From: Nitrospirota bacterium
Lineage (GTDB): Bacteria; Nitrospirota; UBA9217
Direction: 5' to 3'
DNA: 64,000 bases
NCBI GenBank assembly: GCA_023229435.1
Contig: JALNZF010000003.1
Span: 1-64,000, forward strand
Shown here: piece after piece, positions 1 through 9,027 of the stretch
How the letters are laid out: each line of letters starts with the position of its first letter
How positions within the stretch are numbered: the first letter of the stretch is position 1
The notes under the pieces: generated by a model
Told to the model about the DNA's origin: nothing
Database searches by the model: none
Seen by the model: the letters and a program-made list of their open reading frames with translations, nothing else
Program-made: the position numbers and the translations under genes

Positions 1-1
1 C

Positions 2-523
2 TCAATGGTATATGGGATGATAAAGCAGCATAAGGGCCATATCAATGTCTATAGTGAATCCGGGAGGGGAACAACATTCAAAATATATCTGCCGCTGGTA
101 AAAGCAGCGGCTGATGAAGAAACAAAATCAAGAGAACATACGAGTATGATGGGCGGAGTGGAGTCCATCCTGCTGTCGGAAGACGATGCAGATGTCAGAA
201 AACTCACGAAAAACGTGCTTGAGGAGGCCGGTTATACGGTCATCGAAGCGGAGGACGGCGAGGAAGCGCTGAACAAGTTCAAGGAGAATGAAAGCAGCAT
301 CCGTCTCCTTCTCCTTGACGTGATAATGCCGAAGAAAGACGGCAAGGCGGTATACGAGGAAATCCGCAAGACCCATCCTGTGATAAAAGCGCTGTTCATG
401 AGCGGCTATACCGCAAACATCATTCATAAAAAAGGGATCCTTGAAAAAGACCTGAATTTTATTTCAAAACCCGTTGCCCCTGCTGAACTCCTGCGAATGG
501 TGCGGAATGTCCTGGATACCTGA
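2..523 (+). CDS. Hybrid sensor histidine kinase, C-terminal part (truncated by window start)
   Basis: Only the last 173 codons are in the window; the frame is open to base 2 and the true start lies upstream. The first 30 residues are the end of a histidine-kinase ATPase domain (VYGMIKQHKGHI, then a GRGTTFKIYLP strand). A receiver domain follows from about residue 50: acidic pair SEDDAD, phospho-acceptor in LLLLDVIMP, and the conserved lysine in FISKP. The receiver fused at the C-terminus marks a hybrid kinase that passes phosphate to itself or to a phosphotransfer protein. The N-terminal sensor is not visible, so the signal is unknown. Confidence 0.9.
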   Translation, partial: SMVYGMIKQHKGHINVYSESGRGTTFKIYLPLVKAAADEETKSREHTSMMGGVESILLSEDDADVRKLTKNVLEEAGYTVIEAEDGEEALNKFKENESSIRLLLLDVIMPKKDGKAVYEEIRKTHPVIKALFMSGYTANIIHKKGILEKDLNFISKPVAPAELLRMVRNVLDT

Positions 524-606
524 GAGAAAAAGCGTGCCTGTTATTTCCGTTCAGAACTTGACGGAGACGCGCGAAGCTTTGAAGCGTGGCATTCCCGCTG
601 ATCCAT

Positions 607-656
607 CATTCCCGAAGAGCCTGCCCCGGCATTAAGTAAGCCGGGGATTCCGGGAT
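607..656. repeat. Dispersed ATTCCCG/CCCCGG palindromic repeat
   Basis: Non-coding inverted repeat between the sensor kinase and the next gene: ATTCCCG, GCCTGCCCCGGC, then GCCGGGG and CCGGGAT. It belongs to a repeat family seen at least nine times in this window (see 4933, 22781, 26571, 33693, 47584, 59135, 62867). Confidence 0.7.
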
Positions 657-750
657 GCCCTGCCGACAAACAAGGATTGACAAACACGTCCACTTTGGCT
701 ATAGTGTGCAGGCTTACGATACGACTTTTCATTGAAAGGAGAACCATCCC

Positions 751-861
751 ATGCGTGAGAGACAGAAGGAACTGAAACGCAAACGTAAACGCAAAGACGA
801 AACCCTGAAAATCAAGACCAAGGCGGCAAAAGCCGAGGCTGTGGCAAAAAAAGGGAACTAG
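751..861 (+). CDS. Small basic protein, 36 aa, unknown
   Basis: This short ORF starts with ATG after a good ribosome site (AAAGGAGA, 9 bases upstream) and ends 3 bases before the next gene. The product is almost all lysine, arginine, glutamate and alanine (LKRKRKRKDE, then KIKTKAAKAEA), probably one charged helix with no membrane segment or cysteine. Strong ribosome site and tight spacing suggest it is translated together with the downstream lipoprotein gene. A nucleic-acid or ribosome contact would fit the charge but is only a guess. It could also be a leader peptide. Confidence 0.5.
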   Translation: MRERQKELKRKRKRKDETLKIKTKAAKAEAVAKKGN

Positions 862-864
862 CAC

Positions 865-2790
865 ATGCCGTTCAGGCGTATTCGTTGTACAGCCGCATTT
901 ATCCTGCCCGTACTACTCTGTTTGTCTGTGCTGATTCCCGCGGGTTGCGCTCCCAAACTGTCACCGGAACCAACATGGGAAAAAAATGCCCGCGAACTCC
1001 TCGACCAGGCCGACTCCCTGTTCTCCAAAAAACAGTACGAGCAGTCCTCGAAGACCGTGGATGTTTTTTTCTCCCGTTTCCCGGAAAGCAAACACCGGGA
1101 CCGGGCGCTCTATCTTCTGGGCGAGATCCGTTTTACGCAGCGAGACTACCCGCAGGCGCTGAGCTATTACAAGGATATCATCGAGAAATTCCCCTCGTCT
1201 TCGTTCATTGTCCTGGCGCGCTACAAACTCGGACTATGCTACTTTGAGCTCAAGGAATATGACCTCGCCATTGCCAACCTTGAGGACCGGAGCAAGGTCA
1301 TTGATCCGGCGCAGCTCAAGCGCAGCGCGGAGGTCCTCTCCGCCGCGTATGTGACAAAAAAGAACTTTCTGCCTGCGGTGAAGGAGCTCTTGTCGCTCAC
1401 CGAGATTGCGCAGAACGAACGCCAGAAAACCGGATACCGTGACAGGATCCGGGAGATCGTTGACAGGAACCTGGCGGAAGAGGAACTCAGGACCCTTGCT
1501 GATGGCTCCTCGTATCCCGCTGACATCGCCCGGTTGCGGTTGGCTGCACTCATGATCGAACAGCGGCAGTACCGGGAAGCCATATCGGTGAGCAGGGACT
1601 TCCTCGAAAAATTTCCTGCTCACCCCGAGAGAATGCGGGGGGAAATGCTCCTGAATGAGGCCACCTCCGGGCTCTCCTCGCCAAGATACCATCTGGCCGC
1701 GCTCCTGCCCCAATCGGGCCAGCTTGCCTTTTTCGGAGACCGGGTGCTGAAGGGCATCCAGCTCGCGGTGCATACGTATAATCTCCAGGCCCCCGATGAC
1801 CGGGTGGAACTTCTGGTGAAGGACACCGAAGGTTCTCCCGAAAAAACCGTGGCAGCGCTCGCCGAGCTCTCATCCAAAAACATCGTGGCGGCCATCGGGC
1901 CTTTGCTGACCAAGGAGGCGGAAGCGCTCGTTCCCTCCCTTGAAAAGCTGAAGATCCCCGTAATCACGCCCGCAGCCTCGGGCGAAGGTCTCGGAACGAT
2001 CAGTCCCTGGCTGTTTCGAAACGCCCTGACGAATTCCATCCAGGCAACGGCAGCCGCCCAGTTCGCGCTTGGGCTCAACCTTAAAAAGTTCGTGATCGTC
2101 CACCCCGATGATGCCTATGGCAGGGACCTGGCGCGCCTCTTCGCCAGGGACCTGGAACAGAAGGCCGAGATCCTCGCTGTCATAGCCTATCCGCCTGACG
2201 TAAAGGACTTCGGCCCGTATGTGAGAAAGATCATCGAGACCGATCTTCGCTCCCGGAAGATAATCATTCCGGAGGACGACCTCGAGAGGAAAAAGCTCTT
2301 CAATGAGTATCTGCCGAGCTTCGATGCCCTGTACCTCCCCGGCCATGCCGAGAAGGTCGGATTGCTCATCCCCCAGCTCGCCTTTTACAATATCAAGGGC
2401 ATCGTTATGATCGGGTCGAACAACTGGCATACGCCGGACCTGATCGAGCGGGCCGACCGGCATGCTGAGGGAGCGGTCTTCATAGACGGGTTCTTTCCCG
2501 AGAGTACGGACCCGTTGATCAAGCCGGTCATCGAGGCCTACCGTTCTGCATACCAGGAAGAGCCGGACATTCTCGCGGCCCAGGCCTACGACGCGGCCAT
2601 GATGGTCCTCTCGCTCCTGAAAGAGCGCAAGGACACGCCACAGGCAATCAGGGACGGCCTGCTCGCGATGAAGGACTATCCCGGAATCTCGGGTACGATC
2701 ACGTTCCCGGGAAACGGCGAGGCGCTGAAGAAACTATTCATCATTACGATTCAGGACGGGAAGTTCGCGCCGTACACCAACGGAAAATAG
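865..2790 (+). CDS. TPR lipoprotein with type 1 periplasmic-binding domain (LpoA / penicillin-binding-protein activator-like)
   Basis: The 641-residue protein starts with a lipoprotein signal peptide ending LIPAGC, so Cys28 should be lipidated. Residues about 40-270 are tetratricopeptide-like helical repeats of the YbgF/BamD sort (for example YPQALSYYKDIIEKFP). Residues about 280-640 form a branched-chain amino-acid-receptor-like binding domain (LLPQSGQLAFFGDRVLKG, later KKFVIVHPDDAYGRDLA). TPR plus this domain is the architecture of LpoA, an outer-membrane lipoprotein that activates penicillin-binding protein 1A; many bacteria carry relatives of unproven role annotated as ABC-transporter substrate-binding proteins. 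No permease genes are nearby, which favours a structural or regulatory role over transport. Confidence 0.8.
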   Translation: MPFRRIRCTAAFILPVLLCLSVLIPAGCAPKLSPEPTWEKNARELLDQADSLFSKKQYEQSSKTVDVFFSRFPESKHRDRALYLLGEIRFTQRDYPQALSYYKDIIEKFPSSSFIVLARYKLGLCYFELKEYDLAIANLEDRSKVIDPAQLKRSAEVLSAAYVTKKNFLPAVKELLSLTEIAQNERQKTGYRDRIREIVDRNLAEEELRTLADGSSYPADIARLRLAALMIEQRQYREAISVSRDFLEKFPAHPERMRGEMLLNEATSGLSSPRYHLAALLPQSGQLAFFGDRVLKGIQLAVHTYNLQAPDDRVELLVKDTEGSPEKTVAALAELSSKNIVAAIGPLLTKEAEALVPSLEKLKIPVITPAASGEGLGTISPWLFRNALTNSIQATAAAQFALGLNLKKFVIVHPDDAYGRDLARLFARDLEQKAEILAVIAYPPDVKDFGPYVRKIIETDLRSRKIIIPEDDLERKKLFNEYLPSFDALYLPGHAEKVGLLIPQLAFYNIKGIVMIGSNNWHTPDLIERADRHAEGAVFIDGFFPESTDPLIKPVIEAYRSAYQEEPDILAAQAYDAAMMVLSLLKERKDTPQAIRDGLLAMKDYPGISGTITFPGNGEALKKLFIITIQDGKFAPYTNGK

Positions 2791-2906
2791 CGACGTATAT
2801 TAAATCCCGACGGATTTATTTGGCCGGATGATAATAGCCTAACCGGGACAGGCGGGAACCAAAAGGAAGATATGGCCACTTTGGTGCTGTTTGAATTAAA
2901 CGCCAT

Positions 2907-2969
2907 TGTAGGGCAAGGCTTCAGCCTTGCTGACACCGAAAAACCGCAACCCTGAAGGGTAGCCCTACA
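2907..2969. repeat. Inverted repeat TGTAGGGC...GCCCTACA
   Basis: The 63-bp non-coding element has outer arms TGTAGGGC and GCCCTACA and inner G+C-rich arms (AAGGCTTCAGCCTT and ACCCTGAAGGGT). It sits in the 283-bp gap before the protease gene; the rest of that gap shows no gene. It resembles the short palindromic repeats common in environmental genomes. Confidence 0.6.
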
Positions 2970-3073
2970 ACTCAATAAGAACATAAGAAAATCCAACTAT
3001 AGACAATCCGTTGTCGATGAAATAGGCATAAGCAATTAAATACCACGGGCAGGATAAGACCGGATAAAATATT

Positions 3074-3751
3074 ATGGATGAACTGACTATTATACAAAAG
3101 ATCGTAATCATGGCCCCGCCGCTCATATTCGCCATCGTGCTGCATGAAGTGGCGCATGGCTGGGTTGCGAACAAGCTCGGCGACAACACAGCCCGCAGCA
3201 TGGGCAGGCTCACGCTGAACCCCATATCGCATATCGATCTCTTCGGCACGATCATCATGCCGCTCCTCCTCTTTGTGATCACGAACGGCAAGATGGTGTT
3301 CGGCTACGCCAAACCGGTACCGATCAATCCGTATAACTTCAAAAACCCAAAAAAGGACATGGCCTTCTCATCGCTTGCCGGGCCGGGGATCAACGTGATC
3401 ATGGCATTGACGTTCTCTTTTCTCCTGCGCGTCGCCGTGCCTCCGCTGGAACCCCTGTTCCCCAAGGCTTCATGGGAGTGGTTTGCGCTGCCCATCACCC
3501 TGATGCTGGGTTACGGGGTCGTCATCAATGTCGTGCTTGCCGTACTGAACATGATCCCCATCCCGCCGCTCGATGGGAGCAGGGTTGTGTACTGGCTCCT
3601 CCCTGACAAACCAGCGGCCGTCTACTACCGGCTCGAGCCCTATGGCACGCTCATTCTCATGGCGCTCATCATGTTCGGTGCGCTCGGAAAGATCATGACG
3701 CCTGTCCTCCGGCCGATCCTGTCGCTATTGCTCGGCGGGGATATTTTTTAA
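3074..3751 (+). CDS. Site-2 protease, M50 family membrane metallopeptidase
   Basis: A 225-residue hydrophobic protein with the zinc motif HEVAH at residues 24-28 in the first membrane segment and the second metal-binding motif NMIPIPPLDG at 159-168 (Asp167 the likely third ligand). The order HExxH then N-x2-P-x-PxLDG is diagnostic of M50 proteases of the short, PDZ-free class. These cut transmembrane segments, but the substrates of the short class are mostly unknown. Several more hydrophobic stretches (for example 100-120, 140-165) fit a 4-6 pass protein. It lies just upstream of trpS in the same direction, as it does in many genomes. Confidence 0.9.
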   Translation: MDELTIIQKIVIMAPPLIFAIVLHEVAHGWVANKLGDNTARSMGRLTLNPISHIDLFGTIIMPLLLFVITNGKMVFGYAKPVPINPYNFKNPKKDMAFSSLAGPGINVIMALTFSFLLRVAVPPLEPLFPKASWEWFALPITLMLGYGVVINVVLAVLNMIPIPPLDGSRVVYWLLPDKPAAVYYRLEPYGTLILMALIMFGALGKIMTPVLRPILSLLLGGDIF

Positions 3752-3755
3752 GACG

Positions 3756-3787
3756 GGTTCAGGGTTCAAAGTTCATAGTTCAGGGGC
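3756..3787. repeat. GTTCA-type short repeat
   Basis: Tandem-like run of GTTCA units (GGGTTCAGGGTTCAAAGTTC and on). Similar runs occur at 22715-22735 and 42691-42875, so this is a dispersed repeat, here between the protease gene and trpS. Confidence 0.5.
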
Positions 3788-3923
3788 CAGAAATAAGTTT
3801 AGCTGACTCTTTGCGCAGCGATATTTCTAAGTTAAGATTTGATCTTTATCCGTGTTAATAAGCCTGTCCCCGAATGGTTTAATCGGGGATGTCCATCAGT
3901 GGTTAAACAAAGAGGGTTTTTTA

Positions 3924-4907
3924 ATGTCTAAACAACGTGTCTTAAGCGGAATGCAGCCGAGCGGTCTCCTGCACCTCGGGAACCTCATGGGCGCCCTGGA
4001 CAACTGGCGCAGGCTCCAGGACCAATACGAGTGTTACTACTTCATCGCGGACTGGCACGCGCTCACCACGAACTACGCCGACACGTCGAACATTCGCGCG
4101 CATAGCCGCGAGATGGTGATCGACTGGCTCGCGGCCGGGCTCGATCCGGAGAAGTCAGTGCTCTTTCAGCAGTCGCTTGTGCCCGAACATGCCGTGCTTC
4201 ATGTGTTGTTGTCCATGTCAACGCCCCTCCCCTGGCTCGAACGCGTTCCGTCGTACAAGGAAAAGATGGACCAGATCCAGGACCGGGACATGAACACCTA
4301 CGGTTTTCTCGGCTATCCCGTGCTCCAGGCCGCCGACATCCTCATCTACAAGGCGCATTTCGTGCCGGTCGGCATCGACCAGCTCCCTCACCTGGAACTC
4401 ACGCGGGAGATCTGCCGCAGGTTCAACCAGCTCTACGGCGGGGTCTTCCCCGAGCCTCAGCCGCTCATGACGGAGTACCCCAAGCTGCCGGGCACGGACG
4501 GCCGCAAGATGAGCAAGAGCTACAACAACTGTCTCTACCTTTCCGACAGCCCTGAAGCCATCACTAAAAAAGTGATGCAGATGATCACGGACCCGGCGCG
4601 TGTCCGCAGACAGGATCCCGGTAATCCCGATATCTGCCCGCTTTTTGCCCTCAATAAAATATTCGCCCCAAAAGAGTGGTGCGATCATGTTACTGTTGAG
4701 TGCCCGCGCGCCGGCATCGGGTGCGTGGATGATAAGAGAGAACTGTTAAAGCATCTTCTCACCTATCTCAAGCCTATTCAGGATCAACGGAAAGAGCTAT
4801 TGGCTCATCCAAAGAAGATATCTGAAATCATCCAGGAGGGTTCGCGCAAAGCCCGCGTCATTGCCGCCAGGACATTAGCCGAGGCCAATGAGGCGATGAA
4901 ATTGTAG
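3924..4907 (+). CDS. trpS: Tryptophanyl-tRNA synthetase
   Basis: Class I aminoacyl-tRNA synthetase that joins tryptophan to tRNA-Trp. I chose the ATG at 3924 (327 aa) because the protein then begins directly with the conserved block VLSGMQPSG-LLHLGN and has a ribosome site AAAGAGGG. The longer reading from 3852 would add 24 residues that are only the translation of a dispersed CCCCGA/TCGGGG repeat. HLGN (17-20) is the HIGH signature and KMSKS (195-199) is the second ATP-binding signature. Length is normal for bacterial TrpS. No tryptophan-regulatory leader was recognised upstream. Confidence 0.97.
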   Translation: MSKQRVLSGMQPSGLLHLGNLMGALDNWRRLQDQYECYYFIADWHALTTNYADTSNIRAHSREMVIDWLAAGLDPEKSVLFQQSLVPEHAVLHVLLSMSTPLPWLERVPSYKEKMDQIQDRDMNTYGFLGYPVLQAADILIYKAHFVPVGIDQLPHLELTREICRRFNQLYGGVFPEPQPLMTEYPKLPGTDGRKMSKSYNNCLYLSDSPEAITKKVMQMITDPARVRRQDPGNPDICPLFALNKIFAPKEWCDHVTVECPRAGIGCVDDKRELLKHLLTYLKPIQDQRKELLAHPKKISEIIQEGSRKARVIAARTLAEANEAMKL

Positions 4908-4932
4908 CCTGCCCTCTTTCTCCTGTTATTCC

Positions 4933-5040
4933 CGAGAATTTATAAGCCTGCCCCGGTATGCTTTAAGCCAGGAAGCATCCGGTTTTGCTTGAGGGCAAAT
5001 GAACAGGATCATATCCCCAATACCATCATTCGGGGATGAG
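4933..5040. repeat. Dispersed CCCCGG/TCGGGGA repeats downstream of trpS
   Basis: Two degenerate units: ATTCCCGAG with AAGCCTGCCCCGG near 4933-4975, and CCCCAATA...TTCGGGGATGA near 5014-5040. Same family as the repeats at 22781 and 59135. No gene is seen between trpS and the intron at 5254. Confidence 0.5.
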
Positions 5041-5108
5041 ATACAGGACCATTTAGGCTCACGTCGTTCTCCGTAAATAAGACGAACAATTGTTGTTCAT
5101 CACGGAAT

Positions 5109-5142
5109 GGCCCGTCATATCACCGACGGGCCAATTCTGTTT
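5109..5142 (+). terminator. Possible intrinsic terminator after trpS
   Basis: Perfect 8-bp stem GGCCCGTC / GACGGGCC with an 8-base loop, followed on the plus strand by AATTCTGTTT. The T tract is weak, so this may be another structured element. A second imperfect hairpin (TTGGCTG...CAGCCAA) lies at 5169-5196. Confidence 0.4.
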
Positions 5143-5253
5143 GAGTCCGGAAGGTCGTACACAATAAATTGGCTGCCCCAAACAGGGGACAGCCAATAAG
5201 TGAAATGCACCCATGGGCGCTCTATTCGCTTATACAAATTGAATGGACTATTG

Positions 5254-5852
5254 ATCGGCATAGGGGGCGGCCATGAAGGCCGCTCCCCTGCCACACCACC
5301 CGGCATGCGGGTCCGCACCTGGCGGTTCGAGAAGTTGAGGTTGCCCTATGCTCTCGGTTCATGCCGCGGGGTGCCCGCTTCGTCGCTGTCCGGTTCTCTC
5401 CCGGCTTCACCGGGCGCTTCCCCTGACCGCTCCGCTGATGCGGACTTCTGACGCCTTGCGTGCACCATCGGTATGTCCTTGAACACCCCTTCTCGTTCGG
5501 CCCTTCGCTCCCTGCTGGCAGCTACTACGGCCTCTGCTGACTTCTCGCTCCGTGTCGCCACGTCGGCCTTTCAGCCATGAGGCGAGATCTCCCCAGGTAA
5601 GAACGCACTCCTTCGCTGTACAACCGCCGGATCTACGCCGCCTTGCCTTGACCACGAGAGCTTCTCGGTTTTATGCCCGCTCGCCCTGCTCGGCAACGCC
5701 TTCTATCCGGTTCTTGTTCATCGGCTCGCAGCTTCGCTCCGCGCTTCCTCCCCACACTCGGTCGCCCTCATGCAGTTGCGCTTCGCTTCGTTCGTCGTGA
5801 TCAACTTACGGTGGGACTTACACCCACAAGAGTGCGCCCATGCTGGGCGCAC
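5254..5852 (-). mobile_element. Group II intron, bacterial class C, without intron-encoded protein (about 599 nt)
   Basis: Read on the minus strand, the element begins GTGCGCCCAGC at 5852, directly after the T run of the cytochrome terminator, and continues with CTTGTGGGTGTAAGTCCCAC, a typical group II intron 5' region. Near the 3' end (5329-5294) is a domain V-like hairpin: GAACCGCC, GTGCGGACCCGCAT, GGTGGTG. A domain VI-like stem (GAGCGGCC / GGCCGCCCC) follows, and the element ends about CCGAT at 5254. Class C introns characteristically insert just behind terminator hairpins, exactly as here. A full intron would be 1.8-2 kb and encode a reverse transcriptase; only short ORFs occur, so the protein gene is missing. 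It may be folded RNA that relies on a helper protein, or a relic. Exact ends are inferred from consensus. Confidence 0.75.
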
Positions 5853-5854
5853 AT

Positions 5855-5885
5855 AAAAAAGCGGGTGGGCACTATGCCCACCCGC
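5855..5885 (-). terminator. Intrinsic terminator of the multihaem cytochrome gene
   Basis: Perfect 10-bp stem GCGGGTGGGC / GCCCACCCGC with a 5-base loop, followed in the minus-strand direction by six T (5860-5855). It lies about 70 bases after the cytochrome stop codon. The group II intron starts two bases past the T run. Confidence 0.9.
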
Positions 5886-5953
5886 CTAAAATGTACTCCA
5901 GGAATTTTATTACAACTCCTTGCTCTTTACCTGTCTCGCAGAATCACTTCGCT

Positions 5954-8827
5954 CTAGCGCGTGAAACTGTGGCAGCCGGAGCAGCCGGTGCCATTATTTC
6001 TATGTGTGTCATGTAACGTGTAGTGGTTAGTCTGAGTTCTAAGGCTATGACAGTCATTACACAGGTCTGATGTCGGTTTCGCTGTTTTGTATCCGAGCTT
6101 GTCCAGCTTCGAGACCGTGCTCGTATCAAGCGTACCGCTATGGCATTTTGCGCAGTTATTGCCCTCTGTTTTCGCGACAACACCGTGGGTGATCAGCTGG
6201 AAGGCCTTGTTGCTCTTCCAGGTGTACGTACCCCGCTCGCCGATATATGACAGGCCCGAAACAGCCGCCTCGTCAAAGCAGCCGGTCATGAACATTTTCA
6301 AAACATCAAAGTTGGTCTTGCCGGAGCCGTCATCCATCGGGTTGTTGGACGTATGCACCTTGAACGGATAGAGTTTGCCGTCATTGATGCCGCCAAGTGG
6401 ATAGGAGAAGGCGAGCCCGCCGTCGATAAGATCGGTAGTCAATCCGAAGCTGCCATTCCGGTCGTAGACCCAGCTGGTCTTGTTCCAGAATCGGTATTCC
6501 GGAAGAACTTTGGATGCTTTCACCGATGTTCCGACCCAGGCGCCCTGGCCTTCGCATCCGCCGGCGCTCCACATCGGTTTGGTCCAGTCACGGCTCATTT
6601 CCGTTGGTATGCCTTTGCCGTAAGAATCGATGTGACAGGCGGTGCAGTCAACGTGGGCGATATGCCTGTCGGCGGCCGCTCGATTCGCTGTGGATGTCCC
6701 GTGGCCGCCTGTGCCGGCCATCGAGGTATGGCAATCAACGCATTTTTTTATCACGGCGCCGGTGTCCTCGCCCCGCATGTCATTGCCGCGACCGGGGATC
6801 TGATGGCCCGTGCCGGCATGGCAGGAGGTGCAGGTCAGTTTTGCAGTGCCCGCGGAGCTGAGATGGATATCCGTGGTTACCGGAGGATTCGCCATCGTAG
6901 AATCGATATCGCCGCGCTTGACGCCGTCGGCGCCGCCCGCCGCCGCATGGCATTTCGTTACGCAGGTGGCGTTATTCGGCCGATGCGCGGTCCTGGCAAG
7001 AGCAAGCACGGTCGTGCCCGCCGGCGCGAGGTCCAGACGTATTGCTTTATGAATCTTGCCGTCGGCTTCCGCCACGGGTACCATGTAAGAACGAACCGAG
7101 CCGTCTACGCATGAAGTGAAAGTCCTTGAGGAGGTCGGCGTAAAGGTTGAATAATAATTGGTCTGATGACATATCAGACAGTCCATTTCATTCGCGTTCA
7201 GATTTTTCACTGACAAGTCCACCATGCCATCATTGTTCAGCACCTTTGCTGCTGTGGTAACATGGCATTTCACACAGCCGTAGTCGGCCAATTCCGGATC
7301 AGTGCAGTAGTTGTTCGTCTGTTTCCACTTGCCGGAGTTTCCGGAAATATTGGTGACATTCGGCGTGGGACCGCTCCAGGAGCCATGCATTGAATTCATC
7401 ACCTGCGTCCCCGCTGTGCTGTGGCAGGCGATGCACGTCGTGGGTCCGTTATATGCGTTGATGCCGGCGTGCGCTGAATTTGCCGCGCCGGTGCATGAGG
7501 CATCAGCAACGCAATCAGAATCAGCGCAGTCGATCGATCCATCCTGATCATTGTCGATTCCGTCCTGACACTTTTCCGCCGTGGGAGGTGAGCCGAACGC
7601 CGCCGTCATTGTTGTAGCGGCGCTCATGGTGACGGTAGTCTTCGCGGTGGCGGCATAATCGACTCCATTTTTCTGCCATTTTAAGAAATTACCCCCGGTT
7701 GATGTTGCAGGCGCGGTAAGGGTCACAACCGTGCCGTTGGTATAGGTCCGGGTAAACGTCGTTGTCCCGCTCGTCTTTCTATTGACGTCGCGAGGGCTGA
7801 CGGTGATGTTGACGCCGCTGGCCGGATTCACAGAAGCAACGGTCAATATGTAAGTCGAACTCGCGCTTGCCACCGTGGTTGTGACAGAGCCTGTTCCGGG
7901 AAGGGTGCCGTGATTTGTAGTATCAGCAGCCCTAACCGTGGTAACATCGGTCGCTCCGGCCGTGGCAGCGGTTTGCGCCTTGACCGAAAGGGTGGTTATG
8001 CAGGTGCCTCCGGGCGCCAGGGCGCACGGATTCGGGCTTGATGCCGAGAGCGTTGACGGCAATACGAAGTTGGCCGCAGTGCCCGTCTCGGATGCTATCG
8101 AAAGCGCAAATGTGGAGTTGCTGCACGTAGCGGTGTCTTTGTTGGTCACAGTCGCCGTGTACGTAACAGTCCCTCCGGCACTCACGGTCTGGGAAGCTGT
8201 ATTGAAGGTCACCGTCGGGGCGTTTCTCGTACAGGGGGTGCTTACCACCGTGAAGGAGTTGGTGGCGCGGATTGCTTCTCCATGGTTGGCATTGGTCGAG
8301 GCCTTCCAGCAATTGGTGGTGACAGAGCTTGAACAATTGGGCTGGAAATAAGCTCCTGCCGCATCATACTTGTTGCCGTACCAGGAAACGTTCCATGTAT
8401 ACGTCCCGGCTGCAGTTGGTGCGGGTGCGGACAGCGTGATGGGGAAGCCCGGGCCGTCGCTCGGCGCGCTTGCGCCCGAGGCTATGGTACCCTTGCTTAT
8501 CGCTACTTGTGTCATCGTTTGATTATAGAGGATAGCGCGTACCCATCCCGTTTTATATCCGCCGTCGATGGTGACGCTCACTGTTTCACCGGCGTTATAG
8601 GAGGTTTTGTTCGTAGTACCGGTGAGGTAGATATCAGTTTTTGAACTCGATGAATGGGTGCCGTGCGAATGACAGCCGTTGCACGTGTCGCTCGCGCCGT
8701 GGCAGGCCTCGCACCCCATTTCAGTGTAATACGCACTTCTTGCGTCTGCCGTGGGCGTCCCGATTATCCAGCTCACGAACGCGATTGCACAGACAAGAAT
8801 CAGAGCTGCAAATATCACTTTCTTCAT
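5954..8827 (-). CDS. Secreted multihaem c-type cytochrome with Ig-like and InlB-like repeat domains
   Basis: 957 residues from the ATG at 8827, which has the ribosome site AAAGGAGA; 25 further upstream codons from a TTG are not needed. A signal peptide (about 1-28) is followed by haem motifs CEACH (39-43) and CNGCH (49-53). The middle holds beta-rich domains: an Ig-like region, an InlB B-repeat-like stretch (FLKWQKNGVDY) and a calcium-loop-like DNDQDGSIDCADSDC. The last half has CIACH, CVKCH, CLICH, CVTKCH, CTSCH, CVDCH, CTACH, CAKCH, CNDCH and CSGCH, giving 12 haem sites, one of them the unusual CX3CH. Such proteins carry electrons in the periplasm or on the cell surface. No membrane anchor or sorting tail is seen. 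The NtrC-type operon upstream may regulate it. Confidence 0.92.
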   Translation of the reverse strand: MKKVIFAALILVCAIAFVSWIIGTPTADARSAYYTEMGCEACHGASDTCNGCHSHGTHSSSSKTDIYLTGTTNKTSYNAGETVSVTIDGGYKTGWVRAILYNQTMTQVAISKGTIASGASAPSDGPGFPITLSAPAPTAAGTYTWNVSWYGNKYDAAGAYFQPNCSSSVTTNCWKASTNANHGEAIRATNSFTVVSTPCTRNAPTVTFNTASQTVSAGGTVTYTATVTNKDTATCSNSTFALSIASETGTAANFVLPSTLSASSPNPCALAPGGTCITTLSVKAQTAATAGATDVTTVRAADTTNHGTLPGTGSVTTTVASASSTYILTVASVNPASGVNITVSPRDVNRKTSGTTTFTRTYTNGTVVTLTAPATSTGGNFLKWQKNGVDYAATAKTTVTMSAATTMTAAFGSPPTAEKCQDGIDNDQDGSIDCADSDCVADASCTGAANSAHAGINAYNGPTTCIACHSTAGTQVMNSMHGSWSGPTPNVTNISGNSGKWKQTNNYCTDPELADYGCVKCHVTTAAKVLNNDGMVDLSVKNLNANEMDCLICHQTNYYSTFTPTSSRTFTSCVDGSVRSYMVPVAEADGKIHKAIRLDLAPAGTTVLALARTAHRPNNATCVTKCHAAAGGADGVKRGDIDSTMANPPVTTDIHLSSAGTAKLTCTSCHAGTGHQIPGRGNDMRGEDTGAVIKKCVDCHTSMAGTGGHGTSTANRAAADRHIAHVDCTACHIDSYGKGIPTEMSRDWTKPMWSAGGCEGQGAWVGTSVKASKVLPEYRFWNKTSWVYDRNGSFGLTTDLIDGGLAFSYPLGGINDGKLYPFKVHTSNNPMDDGSGKTNFDVLKMFMTGCFDEAAVSGLSYIGERGTYTWKSNKAFQLITHGVVAKTEGNNCAKCHSGTLDTSTVSKLDKLGYKTAKPTSDLCNDCHSLRTQTNHYTLHDTHRNNGTGCSGCHSFTR

Positions 8828-9027
8828 GTTATTCTCCTTTATTTGTTTTTGTTTATACCAAATCACTCCAATGTAATTAAACGTCCACCTCCCTTCTCTC
8901 AAAATGATAACTATGCCATGGTGGTATGGCGCGAGAACCGCTCCGCACGGACTTCACAGTCGTATGTTGAAACTACCAGCAGCATTCAGTGAATAACTTC
9001 CATGTCGGCAGGCACTGAAATATTAAT

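Noticed and set aside
3852..3923. 24-codon N-terminal extension of TrpS
   Set aside because: It translates a dispersed repeat; the conserved protein starts at 3924 with its own ribosome site.
5346..5957. Several overlapping short ORFs on both strands
   Set aside because: They lie within the group II intron RNA or terminator, show biased Arg/Ser composition and have no ribosome sites.
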